64,000 nucleotides of DNA from contig NZ_CP072348.1 of assembly GCF_018127925.1 (NCBI RefSeq), positions 317,501 to 381,500 of the forward strand. Direction: 5' to 3'. The position numbers and the translations under genes are program-made. Shown piece by piece: positions 16,951 to 26,348 of the stretch. The DNA is from Prevotella melaninogenica (GTDB lineage: Bacteria; Bacteroidota; Bacteroidia; Bacteroidales; Bacteroidaceae). Within the stretch, counting starts at the first letter, position 1. Every line of letters starts with the position of its first letter. The notes under the pieces are model-generated. The model made no database searches. It saw only the letters and a program-made list of their open reading frames with translations, and was not told the DNA's origin.

Positions 16951-17715
16951 ATGGAAAAGTTATCAAAGATAGGTAGATATGAGTTTTTGGCGGAGCCGTT
17001 TCATTGCGACTTCTCCAATTATTTGTTTATGGGGAATTTAGGCAATCATATGTTGAATGCTGCCGATTTCCATAGCAATGACCGCGGTTATGGTATGAAC
17101 TATCTCAATACAGTTAATAAGACATGGGTGTTGAGCCGATTGGCTATTGAGATGGAAGAGATGCCGAAGGCATATGATAAGTTTTTTGTAGAGACTTGGG
17201 TCGATAGTGCTTTGAAATCCTTTACAAGCCGTAACTTTAAAGTTGTCAGTGAGTCTGGTCATGTTTATGGCTATGGTAAGAGTGTCTGGGCAATGATAGA
17301 CCTTGACACACGTCAGCCTGCAGACATTCTTGCTGTTCGTGGTGGTTTGATAACTGAGTATATAGAAACAGAGTATTCTTGTCCAATAGAGAAGTCTTCA
17401 CGTGTGAAGATGTCAGCTGATGCCACTCCTGTACGTTCAATAGACACTTATTATAATGATGTTGATATCAATGGACATATTAACTCAGTCAAATACATAG
17501 AGCATGTGTTAGACCTGTGGGACGTGGCTTGGTATAAGCAACATCGTATTAAACGTTTTGAGATAGCTTATGTTGCAGAATCACATCAAGGTGATAAGCT
17601 TCACTTCTATCGGGAGCAGCGAGAAACGGAGACAGACTTCAATGTAAGAATAACGAAGAGTAATGTGGAAGGAGAAGAGATGGAAGTGTGTCGTTGTAGG
17701 GTACAGTTTGGTTAA
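16951..17715 (+). CDS. Acyl-[acyl-carrier-protein] thioesterase
   Basis: A 254-residue double hot-dog thioesterase of the FatA/FatB-like family, releasing fatty acids from acyl-ACP. The second hot-dog contains NDVDINGHINSVKYIEHVLD (about residues 168-187), with the conserved N and H of the catalytic region. The first half has LSRLAIEMEEMP and ETWVDSALKSFTSRNFKV, typical for this family. It is monocistronic by spacing. Substrate chain length cannot be told from sequence here. Confidence 0.87.
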   Translation: MEKLSKIGRYEFLAEPFHCDFSNYLFMGNLGNHMLNAADFHSNDRGYGMNYLNTVNKTWVLSRLAIEMEEMPKAYDKFFVETWVDSALKSFTSRNFKVVSESGHVYGYGKSVWAMIDLDTRQPADILAVRGGLITEYIETEYSCPIEKSSRVKMSADATPVRSIDTYYNDVDINGHINSVKYIEHVLDLWDVAWYKQHRIKRFEIAYVAESHQGDKLHFYREQRETETDFNVRITKSNVEGEEMEVCRCRVQFG

Positions 17716-17795
17716 TTCAAATCAGTTGTTAGTAAACAATACCTATAATACAGCATTATACGTATTGTAATCTTAATAAAATTTGGGTTTAAGAG

Positions 17796-17880
17796 TTGCT
17801 GTCACTCGTGTCACTTATTATAGATGTATAATTACTTGTTTTATAATGAGTTATCTCTATATGTTAAAATGACAGCAAAC
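17796..17880 (+). repeat. 85-bp dispersed inverted-repeat element, copy 2
   Basis: Starts TTGCTGTCACTCGTGTCA and ends ATGTTAAAATGACAGCAAAC. It sits between convergent genes (thioesterase and recQ). The AT-rich flank after the end (to about 17915) is shared with the other copies. Confidence 0.7.
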
Positions 17881-18008
17881 GTAATTTAAAATAAACTTGT
17901 TAGAAGTGTAGCGATTCTGTTCTTGTTTTAAGCCTGATCAGTTCAAACTTTAATGAGTTGATGAAGATTTTAGTAGCCTTTATATCTGTCTCTGAAAGAA
18001 AAAATAGT

Positions 18009-19901
18009 TTAGGGTAGAAGTAAGAAACTTCCATCCATAAGGATTTCCTCTTCCAAAACCATTTCTCGCATTACTTGTTGTACAAGATCCCAATCGTCAT
18101 TTAACTGTCGAATCTCTGTTATAGGGTGCTTTTGACCATCTGCTAAGAAAGTTAGTAGCTGTTCTCTGATAAGCTCTTTCTCGTCCGTATCATCCTCTTG
18201 GGTATGTGAAAGGCAGACATCACATTGCTCACAGTCTTTTGACTTCGTTTCCCCGAAGTAAGATAGTAGTTGTCTGCTGCGACATACTCGTTCATTCTGT
18301 GCATAATTAACAACAGAATTGATACGCTTTATGAATTGCTCCTTTCTGTCCTCATACACACTCTTGTTAAGGATAACGTCAACGCCATCAACACGGTCTT
18401 GTGTGTAGCTGATTAGTGGTGTGTTCTTACGTGGAATGAAGTTGATAATACGCTTCTTGCTTAGATTAACCAATACCATATAGGTTTGGTTTCTGTCAAG
18501 TCCAGCTTCTTGTGCGATATAGCTTTCATCAATATATCCACTGTCAGAGAATAAACCACCATAGTTGCGGAGTAGGGCAGTGACGACATCATTCTCTTTG
18601 TCGGTAAGTGAGTCCAGTCGGTAGAGATCGTCTCTATTCAACAGGAAACGGACACGTGCCTTAGTGTCTGGATTCTGCTCATAATCAATATAGCCAGCTC
18701 GTTGAAGAATTGTTAGCGCTGCATTTACACGAATGGGAAAATGTTTGAAGGTGTTGCAAAACTTGTCAATAGGAAACTCAAAGATACATCCATAGCCACT
18801 TCCAACACCTATCTGATAGAAGTAAGCTAAGTGTTCGTATACTGTCTGGATATAGTCTTTAGGAGGGAAGGTATCTTCAATGCGTTTCTGCAGCGTACGG
18901 TTGTCGTGCCCATTGTAAAGGAGTACAGCATATGCCTTATTGCCATCACGTCCCGCACGTCCCGCCTCTTGAAAGTAAGCCTCCAAGGAACTTGGACTAT
19001 CGATATGAATAACCACACGTACGTTAGGTTTGTCAATGCCCATACCAAAAGCATTTGTAGCAACCATAACGCGTATCTTATCGTTCTGCCAGTCGTTCTG
19101 CCGTTGGTCTTTAACGCCAGGTTCTAAGCCTGCATGATACCATGTAGCTGAAATCCCATGTTCTGTGAGTATTTGTGCAATCTCCTTCGTGCGTTTTCTG
19201 CTACGGCAATAGACGATAGCCGTCTTAGGTATAGATTGCAGGATATGCACCATCTCTGCATCTTTATCCTCAGTCTGACGCACGACATAAGCTAAGTTCT
19301 TACGCTCAAAGCTCATTCGAAAGACATTCTTCTCTTTAAAATCTAAACGGTCTTGGATGTCATCAACAACTTCTGGTGTGGCAGTTGCAGTTAAAGCGAG
19401 GATAGGTGCATCGGGAACTAACTTTCGAATGTCTGCAATCTGCAGGTAAGAAGGCCGAAAGTCATAGCCCCATTGGCTGATACAATGGGCTTCATCAACA
19501 GTGATGAAACTTACTTTTATGTGTCTTAATTTAGCCTGAAAGATATCAGAACCTATACGCTCAGGAGAAATATAAAGAAGTTTTATCCCTCCAAAGGTAC
19601 AGTTCTCTAAGGTAGTAATGATGTCATTATGGCGCATACCTGAATAAATCGCAGCAGCCGTGATACCTTGATGACGAAGATGGTCTACCTGATCCTTCAT
19701 TAGTGCAATAAGAGGAGTAATGACTAAGCATACTCCCTCTTGGGCTAATGCTGGCACTTGGAAGGTGAGAGACTTTCCTCCTCCTGTTGGCATTAGTCCT
19801 AAGGTATCCTTTCCTGAACCGATACTTTCGATAATATCTTTCTGTATACCACGAAAGTCAGGATAGCCCCAATATTGATGAAGAATGTCAAGGTAGGACA
19901 T
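18009..19901 (-). CDS. recQ: ATP-dependent DNA helicase RecQ
   Basis: A 630-residue 3'-5' helicase for recombination repair and stalled-fork processing. Motif I is MPTGGGKS (residues 37-44) and motif II DEAH (136-139) followed by CISQWGYDFRPSY. Motif VI is QEAGRAGRDG (about residue 310). The RecQ-C zinc site uses CRSRQLLSYFG and CEQCDVC (about residues 545-575). The remaining C-terminus is too short and divergent for a clear HRDC domain, so this is a RecQ without it. The leader just upstream holds tandem repeats (19902-19955). Confidence 0.95.
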   Translation of the reverse strand: MSYLDILHQYWGYPDFRGIQKDIIESIGSGKDTLGLMPTGGGKSLTFQVPALAQEGVCLVITPLIALMKDQVDHLRHQGITAAAIYSGMRHNDIITTLENCTFGGIKLLYISPERIGSDIFQAKLRHIKVSFITVDEAHCISQWGYDFRPSYLQIADIRKLVPDAPILALTATATPEVVDDIQDRLDFKEKNVFRMSFERKNLAYVVRQTEDKDAEMVHILQSIPKTAIVYCRSRKRTKEIAQILTEHGISATWYHAGLEPGVKDQRQNDWQNDKIRVMVATNAFGMGIDKPNVRVVIHIDSPSSLEAYFQEAGRAGRDGNKAYAVLLYNGHDNRTLQKRIEDTFPPKDYIQTVYEHLAYFYQIGVGSGYGCIFEFPIDKFCNTFKHFPIRVNAALTILQRAGYIDYEQNPDTKARVRFLLNRDDLYRLDSLTDKENDVVTALLRNYGGLFSDSGYIDESYIAQEAGLDRNQTYMVLVNLSKKRIINFIPRKNTPLISYTQDRVDGVDVILNKSVYEDRKEQFIKRINSVVNYAQNERVCRSRQLLSYFGETKSKDCEQCDVCLSHTQEDDTDEKELIREQLLTFLADGQKHPITEIRQLNDDWDLVQQVMREMVLEEEILMDGSFLLLP

Positions 19902-19955
19902 TTGAACTTTGAACTTTGAGGTTTGAACTTTGATGTTTGAACTTTAGGGGTTTGA
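19902..19955 (-). repeat. Tandem AAAGTTCAAA repeats in the recQ leader
   Basis: Directly upstream of the recQ start codon, TTTGAACTTTGA-type units recur four to five times on the plus strand (at about 19901, 19908, 19921 and 19937) with small variations. On the recQ strand they read TCAAAGTTCAAA. They would lie in the 5' untranslated region. Confidence 0.72.
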
Positions 19956-19998
19956 AGGAAGCCTATTCGTTCGAGTACTAATAAAATTCAATCAATTG

Positions 19999-21723
19999 TC
20001 AAGACTCCTCAGTTGGTCTAATATCCTCTATCTGTAATTGGACTGCTCCACGCTTAAAGACATTATCCTCAATGGTGTAAGCTATGTCAAATGAGCGCTT
20101 TGACTTGATATAGCGGGCAGATGCACTCTGTCCAAAGGCTATACCATTCATTACGTTATTGGATTTAGAATCGACCAGTTCTAATTTGATATGCTCTTGC
20201 TCACGTCCAACAACCTTGCTGGTTCCGAAATCGTAGACATCTAACGTACAGAAGAGAGGTTTTGGGTTTCCTGGACCAAATGGTGCGAAGCGTTTCAAAT
20301 CAGTATGCAGTTTCTTTGTGATATCCTTAAAGTCGATAACAGCATCAATATCCAAGATTGCTTCACGTTGTTCTGGTTCAATATGCTCTTCCACATATAC
20401 TTGGAATCGTTTACGAAACTCCTTTACATCTGCCCATTTCATGGTTAGTCCTGCGGCATAAGTGTGTCCACCGAAGTTTAATAAGAGGTCACGACAACTC
20501 TTAATAGCTGCATATACGTCAAATCCTGCTACACTACGTGCAGAGCCTGTTGCAAGGTTCTCGTCACGTGTCAAGACTACTGTTGGACGGAAATAGATTT
20601 CTGTCAGACGAGAGGCTACGATTCCTATGACACCTTTTTTCCAATGCTCATCATAGAGAACAATGCTCGACTGATGCTTCTGACTTTCCAAGCGAGCCAC
20701 AATCTGGTTAGCTTCTTCTGTCATCTGACGGTCTACATCCTTTCGCTGTTCGTTGTATTCGTCAATATGCTTTGCTTGATCAAGAGCCAGACTGTATTCT
20801 CTTTCAACAAGTAAGTCAACACTCTTCTTACCATTCTCCATACGTCCGCTGGCGTTGATACGTGGTCCAATCTTGAAGATAATATCGCTCATTGACAACT
20901 CACGACCATTCAGACCGCAAATATCTACAATAGCTTTCAGTCCAAGGCTTGGATTTTGATTCAACTGCTTTAGTCCGTGGAAGGCAAGGATACGGTTCTC
21001 ATCCACGACAGGAACCAAATCCGCTGCTATGCTGACAGCACAGAAGTCGAGTAGGGGAACGAGACGAGAGAACGGAATATTATTGTTCTTTGCAAATGCC
21101 TGCATGAACTTAAAGCCTACACCGCATCCGCAAAGATTTTTGAAAGGATAAGAGTCATCTGGTCGTTTAGGGTTAAGGATTGCCACAGCGGGCGGCATTA
21201 CCTCGTCAGGAACATGATGGTCACAGATGATGAAGTCTATTCCTTGCTCTTTAGCATAGGTTATCTCTTCAATTGCTTTGATTCCACAATCGAGGATGAT
21301 GATAAGTTTTACTCCTGTCTCTTTAGCAAAGTCTATCCCTTTCTTACTAACTCCATATCCTTCGTCATAACGATCGGGAATGTAGTAGTCGATATTTGAA
21401 TAGAACTGACGTAAGAATTTATACACCAACGCTACAGCCGTACAGCCGTCTACGTCATAATCTCCGTAGACAAGAATGCGCTCCTTATGGCCCATTGCAT
21501 CATTGAGGCGATCAACAGCAGCATCCATATCCTTCATTAGGAAAGGATTGATGAGGTCTGCTAATTGTGGGCGGAAGAACCGTTTAGCCGCACTCTCCGT
21601 TGTTATACCACGACGAATGAGCAGCGAAGCGAGAATGGGACTAATCCCCAATTTCTCCCCTAAGTCTTTATCCGCATTGACCTGAGTATCTGCAGGTGGA
21701 GTGTAGTTCCATTTAAATTGCAT
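19999..21723 (-). CDS. recJ: Single-stranded-DNA-specific exonuclease RecJ
   Basis: A 574-residue DHH-family 5'-3' exonuclease. Catalytic motifs are visible: DYDVDG (residues 88-93), LDCG (about 144-147), DHH (168-170) and the DHHA1-region SGRMENG (about 292), with the NFGGHTYAAG motif near residue 410. The C-terminal OB-fold domain ends in LQIEDIRP. Length and order match the family. It lies upstream of recQ in the same direction with 97 bp between, so the two repair genes may be co-transcribed. Confidence 0.95.
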   Translation of the reverse strand: MQFKWNYTPPADTQVNADKDLGEKLGISPILASLLIRRGITTESAAKRFFRPQLADLINPFLMKDMDAAVDRLNDAMGHKERILVYGDYDVDGCTAVALVYKFLRQFYSNIDYYIPDRYDEGYGVSKKGIDFAKETGVKLIIILDCGIKAIEEITYAKEQGIDFIICDHHVPDEVMPPAVAILNPKRPDDSYPFKNLCGCGVGFKFMQAFAKNNNIPFSRLVPLLDFCAVSIAADLVPVVDENRILAFHGLKQLNQNPSLGLKAIVDICGLNGRELSMSDIIFKIGPRINASGRMENGKKSVDLLVEREYSLALDQAKHIDEYNEQRKDVDRQMTEEANQIVARLESQKHQSSIVLYDEHWKKGVIGIVASRLTEIYFRPTVVLTRDENLATGSARSVAGFDVYAAIKSCRDLLLNFGGHTYAAGLTMKWADVKEFRKRFQVYVEEHIEPEQREAILDIDAVIDFKDITKKLHTDLKRFAPFGPGNPKPLFCTLDVYDFGTSKVVGREQEHIKLELVDSKSNNVMNGIAFGQSASARYIKSKRSFDIAYTIEDNVFKRGAVQLQIEDIRPTEES

Positions 21724-21856
21724 TTTAAATTGTTTTTATTTCTGTCCGTAAAGGTACAAAAAAAATGGCAAATGAGAATGTTATGTGGCGTATTATTTGG
21801 TTCTGTGTTTTTATGATATTAGCCCTATTAGGCTAATTAGCCCAATTGATAACAAC

Positions 21857-21886
21857 AATCCCGCTCCAAATCATTAGAGCGGGATT
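21857..21886 (-). terminator. Hairpin between the C1 peptidase gene and recJ
   Basis: AATCCCGCTC (21857-21866) and GAGCGGGATT (21877-21886) are perfect 10-bp complements about 80 bp past the peptidase stop. The T tract on the minus strand is weak. A second small hairpin (TTAGCC/GGCTAA) lies near 21829-21844. Confidence 0.6.
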
Positions 21887-21965
21887 GATTATGATTTATA
21901 GATTGTTGAAATGATGATATCAGAAATGCTTGTTCTTTATTATCAATTCAACTTGTCTTATTCTT

Positions 21966-23168
21966 TTAGAGACCCATCTTCTTGCGGATGTCCTTAGGAA
22001 TAGCGTTCTTGTTTACCATGTAGTCCATGGTGTTAGCTGCAATAAAGTTCTTGGTCATGTACCAGATACCCTTGTAGTCACCAGTCTCACCCCATGAGTT
22101 CTTTACCATATAGTACTCCTTACCATTCTGGTCTTTAGCGATACCGAAGATAAGCATACCATGGTCATCAGTAAGCTCCCAGTTGTCGAAGCGCTCCTGA
22201 CGCTGCTGCTGTGTAGGAATAACCTCTGGTACGTTTACACCGAGTGAATCGATGATGTCTTTCTTCTTTGCAGCAGAAAGACCAAGCCAGTGAGCCATAT
22301 CACTACCCTTCATGCTTTCAACCTTCTTACCATCAACCATATAAGCCAAACCCTTACGAGTGAAACCTGGCTCACTAACGTCGCCACCCCATGCTACAGT
22401 GTAGCCGTTCATGATAGCGTTATCAATGATACGCATCATCTCATCCATTGGGAGGTTATAAGACAATGGGAAGCGCCAGTTGTCCTGTACCTCAACGGCA
22501 AACTGTGAGTACAATGGGTGATGTGTGTAAGAAGTAATGGTTACATAGTCACTCCAGTTCAAACCAAGGCTTGCAGCGAAGCTCTTTGGAGTGTACTGCT
22601 TGCCTTCGTAAGTGAATGTCTCTGGACACTTGCCAAGATAAGCATCGAGGATACCCTGTAAGCCCTTCTTCCACTGACCAGAAATCTTGTTTGCCTTGTT
22701 GCGTGCAATACCATTTACGTATGGCTCTAACAAAGAGAAGAACTCATTGAAGTTGTTCAATGAATCGCCATAGAGTGAGCCTGGGAATGGCATAGCACTC
22801 TCTGGACAAATACCATGAGTCTCAAGGGTGTGCAATACATCGTATGCAGAACCACCTTGAGCAAACTGGCAATCACCATGGAAACGAACGACCTGAATAG
22901 CACGCTCCATATATGTCTTGTTAGCAACGAAACTCTCACAAAGGTCGTATGTCTTACCAGTCTTCTTCAAAATCTCAGCCTCGAAGTAGCTAAGAGTTGA
23001 GTAGTCCCAGCATGTACCTGAACGATTCTGGTCCTTAATACTTGTAATTGGAATCTGCTTTACTACAGTAAAAACAGGCTTGTTAGAGGTTGCACCCTCT
23101 TTCTTGTCTGCGGCATTAGCACCTATCGCAAGCAAAGCGAATAATGCTACTACTAAAGTTTTTTTCAT
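21966..23168 (-). CDS. Secreted C1-family cysteine peptidase (bleomycin hydrolase/PepC-like)
   Basis: A 400-residue papain-fold peptidase with a signal peptide (MKKTLVVALFALLAIGANA), so it acts in the periplasm or outside. The catalytic cysteine is C53 in NRSGTCWDYST, preceded by the oxyanion glutamine Q47. The histidine is H336 in DDHGMLIFG, and the asparagine is N357 in VKNSWG. This arrangement and length match the C1B branch (aminopeptidase C). The cytoplasmic family members lack a signal peptide, but secreted versions are common in Bacteroidales. It lies just downstream of a second peptidase gene (M24). Confidence 0.9.
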   Translation of the reverse strand: MKKTLVVALFALLAIGANAADKKEGATSNKPVFTVVKQIPITSIKDQNRSGTCWDYSTLSYFEAEILKKTGKTYDLCESFVANKTYMERAIQVVRFHGDCQFAQGGSAYDVLHTLETHGICPESAMPFPGSLYGDSLNNFNEFFSLLEPYVNGIARNKANKISGQWKKGLQGILDAYLGKCPETFTYEGKQYTPKSFAASLGLNWSDYVTITSYTHHPLYSQFAVEVQDNWRFPLSYNLPMDEMMRIIDNAIMNGYTVAWGGDVSEPGFTRKGLAYMVDGKKVESMKGSDMAHWLGLSAAKKKDIIDSLGVNVPEVIPTQQQRQERFDNWELTDDHGMLIFGIAKDQNGKEYYMVKNSWGETGDYKGIWYMTKNFIAANTMDYMVNKNAIPKDIRKKMGL

Positions 23169-23187
23169 AAGTTTTTCTTATAAATGG

Positions 23188-23221
23188 GGTTGCCGTTGTG
23201 AGTGATACTCTTGCGGCAACC
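23188..23221 (-). terminator. Hairpin between the M24 and C1 peptidase genes
   Basis: GGTTGCCG and CGGCAACC form a perfect 8-bp stem around an 18-nt loop. No clear T run is present on the minus strand, so it may only attenuate read-through. Confidence 0.45.
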
Positions 23222-23257
23222 TTGATGTAAATATTAATTATTAAAAAGTTCTATTAT

Positions 23258-24661
23258 TTATCGGTTTGCGGCAATGAAGTCTTCAACATCCTGTGGATGA
23301 TAAGGGATAATATCTTTACCTATGAATCGGCAACCATCCTTGGTGATGAGAAGATCGTCTTCAAGACGGATACCTCCGAAGTTCTTGTACTCATCTAACT
23401 TATCGAAGTTGAGGAAGTCGGCACAATGTTTCTTTGCACGCCACTCGTCAATCAATGCTGGGATAAAATAGATACCCGGTTCATCAGTAACAACAAAGCC
23501 CTCTTCCAAGCGACGACCCATACGTAAGCAGTTAGTACCAAACTGTTCAAGATTAGGACGTGTCTCTTCATCGAAGCCAACATTAATTTGATCGAAAGAC
23601 TCCATATCGTGAACATCCATACCCATCATATGGCCAAGGCCATGAGGCAGGAACATAGCATGTGCACCTGCAGCTACAGCTGCATCAGTGTCGCCCTTTG
23701 CCAATCCGAGTTCTTTCATACGATCAAAGATAATACGGCAAATGGCAAAGTGTACGTCCATATACTTAACACCTGGCTTAGAAAGCTTTAGTGCTGCATC
23801 GTGGCACTCTTCTACGACCTTATAAATCTCCAATTGTTTCTGAGTGAATTTACCACTTACAGGAAATGTACGGGTATTATCAGAACAGTAGTGATTGACA
23901 GTCTCAGCACCACAGTCACAGAGAGCAAGGCGACCAGCCTCCAATACTGCCATCGAAGGATTGCCATGCATAATCTCACCATGCTGAGAGAAGATGGTTG
24001 GGAATGATACCATTGAACCATATGAGTTAGCGATACCGCTAACCTGACCACCAACGAACTGCTCTGTTACACCTGGCTTACCCAATATCATAGCAGTTGT
24101 GTGCATCTTGTAGCCGATAACAGCAGCACGCTCCAACTCCTCAATTTCTTCCTGTGTCTTTACAGAACGCATCTTGACAACCGCACGGATAAGTTCCATA
24201 CTTGCTGACTCCTTCTGTTGATTAGGATGAATACCAAAGAGGTCGAATATTTGAATCTTAATATCAGCACGATAAGGAGGTAGGAAATGAATCTTACGAT
24301 GCTCACGCAAGGCATTGTTACAAATGGTCTTTAGACCCTTCATGTTGACAGTATTGGCTACCCCAACAGCATCAGCCATATCTTTTACAGAGTCAACGCT
24401 ACCGTACCATACAATGTCGTCGATATCAATGTCATCACCAACAAGTGTTTCTGTGTCATTGTCAATGTCAATAACACCAACTAATCCGTCACGTTTCTGA
24501 CCAAAATAGTAGAGGAATGATGAATCCTGACGGAAAGGATAATATCCATTCGCAGGGAAGTTTGCAGGCGACTCATTGTTGCCAAAGAGAATAATAATAC
24601 CCTCTCCAACAAGCTTCTTAAGCTCTGCACGGCGCTTTACATAGGTTTCTTTGTTAAACAT
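23258..24661 (-). CDS. pepP: Xaa-Pro aminopeptidase (M24B)
   Basis: A 467-residue dimetal aminopeptidase that removes N-terminal residues before proline. The N-terminal creatinase-like domain starts RRAELKKLVGEGIIILFGNN. The metal-binding pita-bread domain has LCDCGAETVNHYCSDNTRTFP (two aspartates, about residues 245-260), HGLGHMMGMDVHD (about 363), VTDEPGIYF (glutamate, about 402) and GIRLEDDLLIT (glutamate, about 437). All five ligands are present. No signal peptide is seen, so it is cytoplasmic. Confidence 0.92.
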   Translation of the reverse strand: MFNKETYVKRRAELKKLVGEGIIILFGNNESPANFPANGYYPFRQDSSFLYYFGQKRDGLVGVIDIDNDTETLVGDDIDIDDIVWYGSVDSVKDMADAVGVANTVNMKGLKTICNNALREHRKIHFLPPYRADIKIQIFDLFGIHPNQQKESASMELIRAVVKMRSVKTQEEIEELERAAVIGYKMHTTAMILGKPGVTEQFVGGQVSGIANSYGSMVSFPTIFSQHGEIMHGNPSMAVLEAGRLALCDCGAETVNHYCSDNTRTFPVSGKFTQKQLEIYKVVEECHDAALKLSKPGVKYMDVHFAICRIIFDRMKELGLAKGDTDAAVAAGAHAMFLPHGLGHMMGMDVHDMESFDQINVGFDEETRPNLEQFGTNCLRMGRRLEEGFVVTDEPGIYFIPALIDEWRAKKHCADFLNFDKLDEYKNFGGIRLEDDLLITKDGCRFIGKDIIPYHPQDVEDFIAANR

Positions 24662-24687
24662 ATTTCAATTATTAGTTGGTTTGAATG

Positions 24688-24725
24688 CAAAGATAGTTAT
24701 TTTTGTTTGAAAGTTATTAACTTTG
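24688..24725. promoter_or_regulatory. Divergent promoters for pepP and the patatin gene
   Basis: On the minus strand TATCTTTG (24695-24688) lies about 27 nt before the pepP ATG. On the plus strand TAACTTTG (24718-24725) lies about 24 nt before the patatin ATG. The -7 boxes are back to back, 22 bp apart. Confidence 0.55.
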
Positions 24726-24748
24726 CAGTTGTTTTTTAACGAGATTTT

Positions 24749-25615
24749 ATGCAAATAGATGGGAATACGGGTTTAGTGTTAGAAGGTGGAGGGATGCGTG
24801 GTGTATTTACCTCTGGTGTTTTGGATGCTTTTATGAAATATAAGCTCTATTTTCATTACATTGTTGCAGTATCTGCAGGAGCGTGTAATGGTTTGTCGTA
24901 TGCCAGTCGTCAACCACGTCGTGCTCGTATTTCCAATATTGATATGCTTGCCAAATATGATTACATAGGCTTGCGCCATCTCGTTACGCAGGGATGTATT
25001 TTCGACCCAGATTTACTTTATCATCGTTTCCCTTATGAGCTTATTCCTTTTGATTATGAAGAGTATTTCCATAATTGTAGGAATGGAGATATCTTTGAGA
25101 TGGTGGTAACAAACTGTCAGACTGGTTTTGCAGAATATCTCTCAGAATCGTCAGGTGATACGCATCGTCTTAATGCATTGGCACGTGCATCTTCAAGTCT
25201 TCCTTATGTTAGTAAGATTGTCGAGGTGGATGGTAAAGAATTATTGGATGGTGGTATTGTCGACTCTATTCCTATACTGCGTTCTATAGAGACTGGACAC
25301 GAGACAAATGTGGTCATCAGTACGCGTAATAAAGGTTGGAGAGATTCTGGGCGTGACCATAAACAACCCAAGTTTATCTATCGTAACTATCCACGTTTAC
25401 GTGTTGCATTGAGTCGTAGAATAGAAGCATATAATCGTCAGCTTGACTTAGTGGATGAACTGGAAGAGCAAGGGAAGATTCTTGTTATTCGTCCAGAAGA
25501 ACCTATTGTTGTAGGACGAATGGAGAAAGATGTTGATAAGCTTGAGCATCTCTATGAGGAAGGCTTCCGATTAGGCGAACGATTTGTGAAGGAGCACCTT
25601 CCTTATCTTCTCTAA
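24749..25615 (+). CDS. Patatin-like phospholipase family protein
   Basis: A 288-residue serine hydrolase of the patatin superfamily, YjjU-like group. The oxyanion-hole glycines are GGGMRG (residues 13-18), the nucleophile is S42 in AVSAGA (the first glycine of GxSxG is alanine here), and the second dyad residue is D167 in LLDGGIVDSIP. No signal peptide is present. Probable role is lipid or acyl-ester hydrolysis in the cytoplasm. The substrate is unknown. Monocistronic. Confidence 0.85.
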   Translation: MQIDGNTGLVLEGGGMRGVFTSGVLDAFMKYKLYFHYIVAVSAGACNGLSYASRQPRRARISNIDMLAKYDYIGLRHLVTQGCIFDPDLLYHRFPYELIPFDYEEYFHNCRNGDIFEMVVTNCQTGFAEYLSESSGDTHRLNALARASSSLPYVSKIVEVDGKELLDGGIVDSIPILRSIETGHETNVVISTRNKGWRDSGRDHKQPKFIYRNYPRLRVALSRRIEAYNRQLDLVDELEEQGKILVIRPEEPIVVGRMEKDVDKLEHLYEEGFRLGERFVKEHLPYLL

Positions 25616-25787
25616 AAATGACGTAAATATCTATTGTACAAATGAATATTTAGAAGAATGGGGACTGTCTATAGTTTTGGTAGATAGTTCTCATTTCTTA
25701 TTGTTATTTTGCTTATTCCTTCTTTTGCAATCATAATCGTATCCTCCATTATATCCTTTTTAATACTCGAAAAGTCACCGACAACGC

Positions 25788-26204
25788 CTTGAAAAATCAT
25801 TACATAATTTCAAATAAAACATTCATAAATAACGCCAAAAGTATAAACAAGTGGTAGTTTTGTAACAATCAGATAATCAAACAGTTATAGAACTACAACA
25901 TAAAAGGTGCTTAATTGGACTTCAAAAGGGCGTTAGTAAGGGTCTTAAAGGGCACCTTTTGCAAGCCAATAAGGCATCTTTTAGAAGCCAAAAGAGTATG
26001 TATTGGTTTTGAGTTATGTGAAAATAGTTTACAAATAGCTAATGATAGAGGCATAAGTTATTTATAGATTACGAATAGCGATAATATCTATTTGTCTTTT
26101 ATAGTGCAGTTATCCTCCTTTGTGAGACCAACTAATTTGAGATAGTAATACCCTACAAGAGTATAACTCTTTATTCTATTTCTAATCTATGCATTTAACC
26201 GAAG
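25788..26204 (+). repeat. ~600-bp dispersed element, copy 3 (degenerate left end)
   Basis: Begins within the stretch TTGAAAAATCATTACATAAT shared with the copy near 50430, passes through the AAAAGGTGC.../AAAAGGGC core (about 25908-26000) and ends with TGCATTTAACCGAAGAACC, the same end as the copy at 13243-15019. This copy has no IS at the AAAATAG site (about 26021). No gene is present between 25616 and 26348. Confidence 0.65.
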
Positions 26205-26314
26205 AACCAGAAAAATAGGGAATCTAAGTGATAAAACTACCACAAAGATTCTTTTTACAACCTACCTTAATATATTTTCTTACTTCTTATTTTCCCTTTC
26301 TAAATACTTTTTCT

Positions 26315-26322
26315 TATCTTTG
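26315..26322 (+). promoter_or_regulatory. -7 box of the DUF4827-glmM unit
   Basis: TATCTTTG, 26 nt upstream of the DUF4827 start codon. Confidence 0.55.
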
Positions 26323-26348
26323 CACAACATATTAAAATAAGAAAACGA

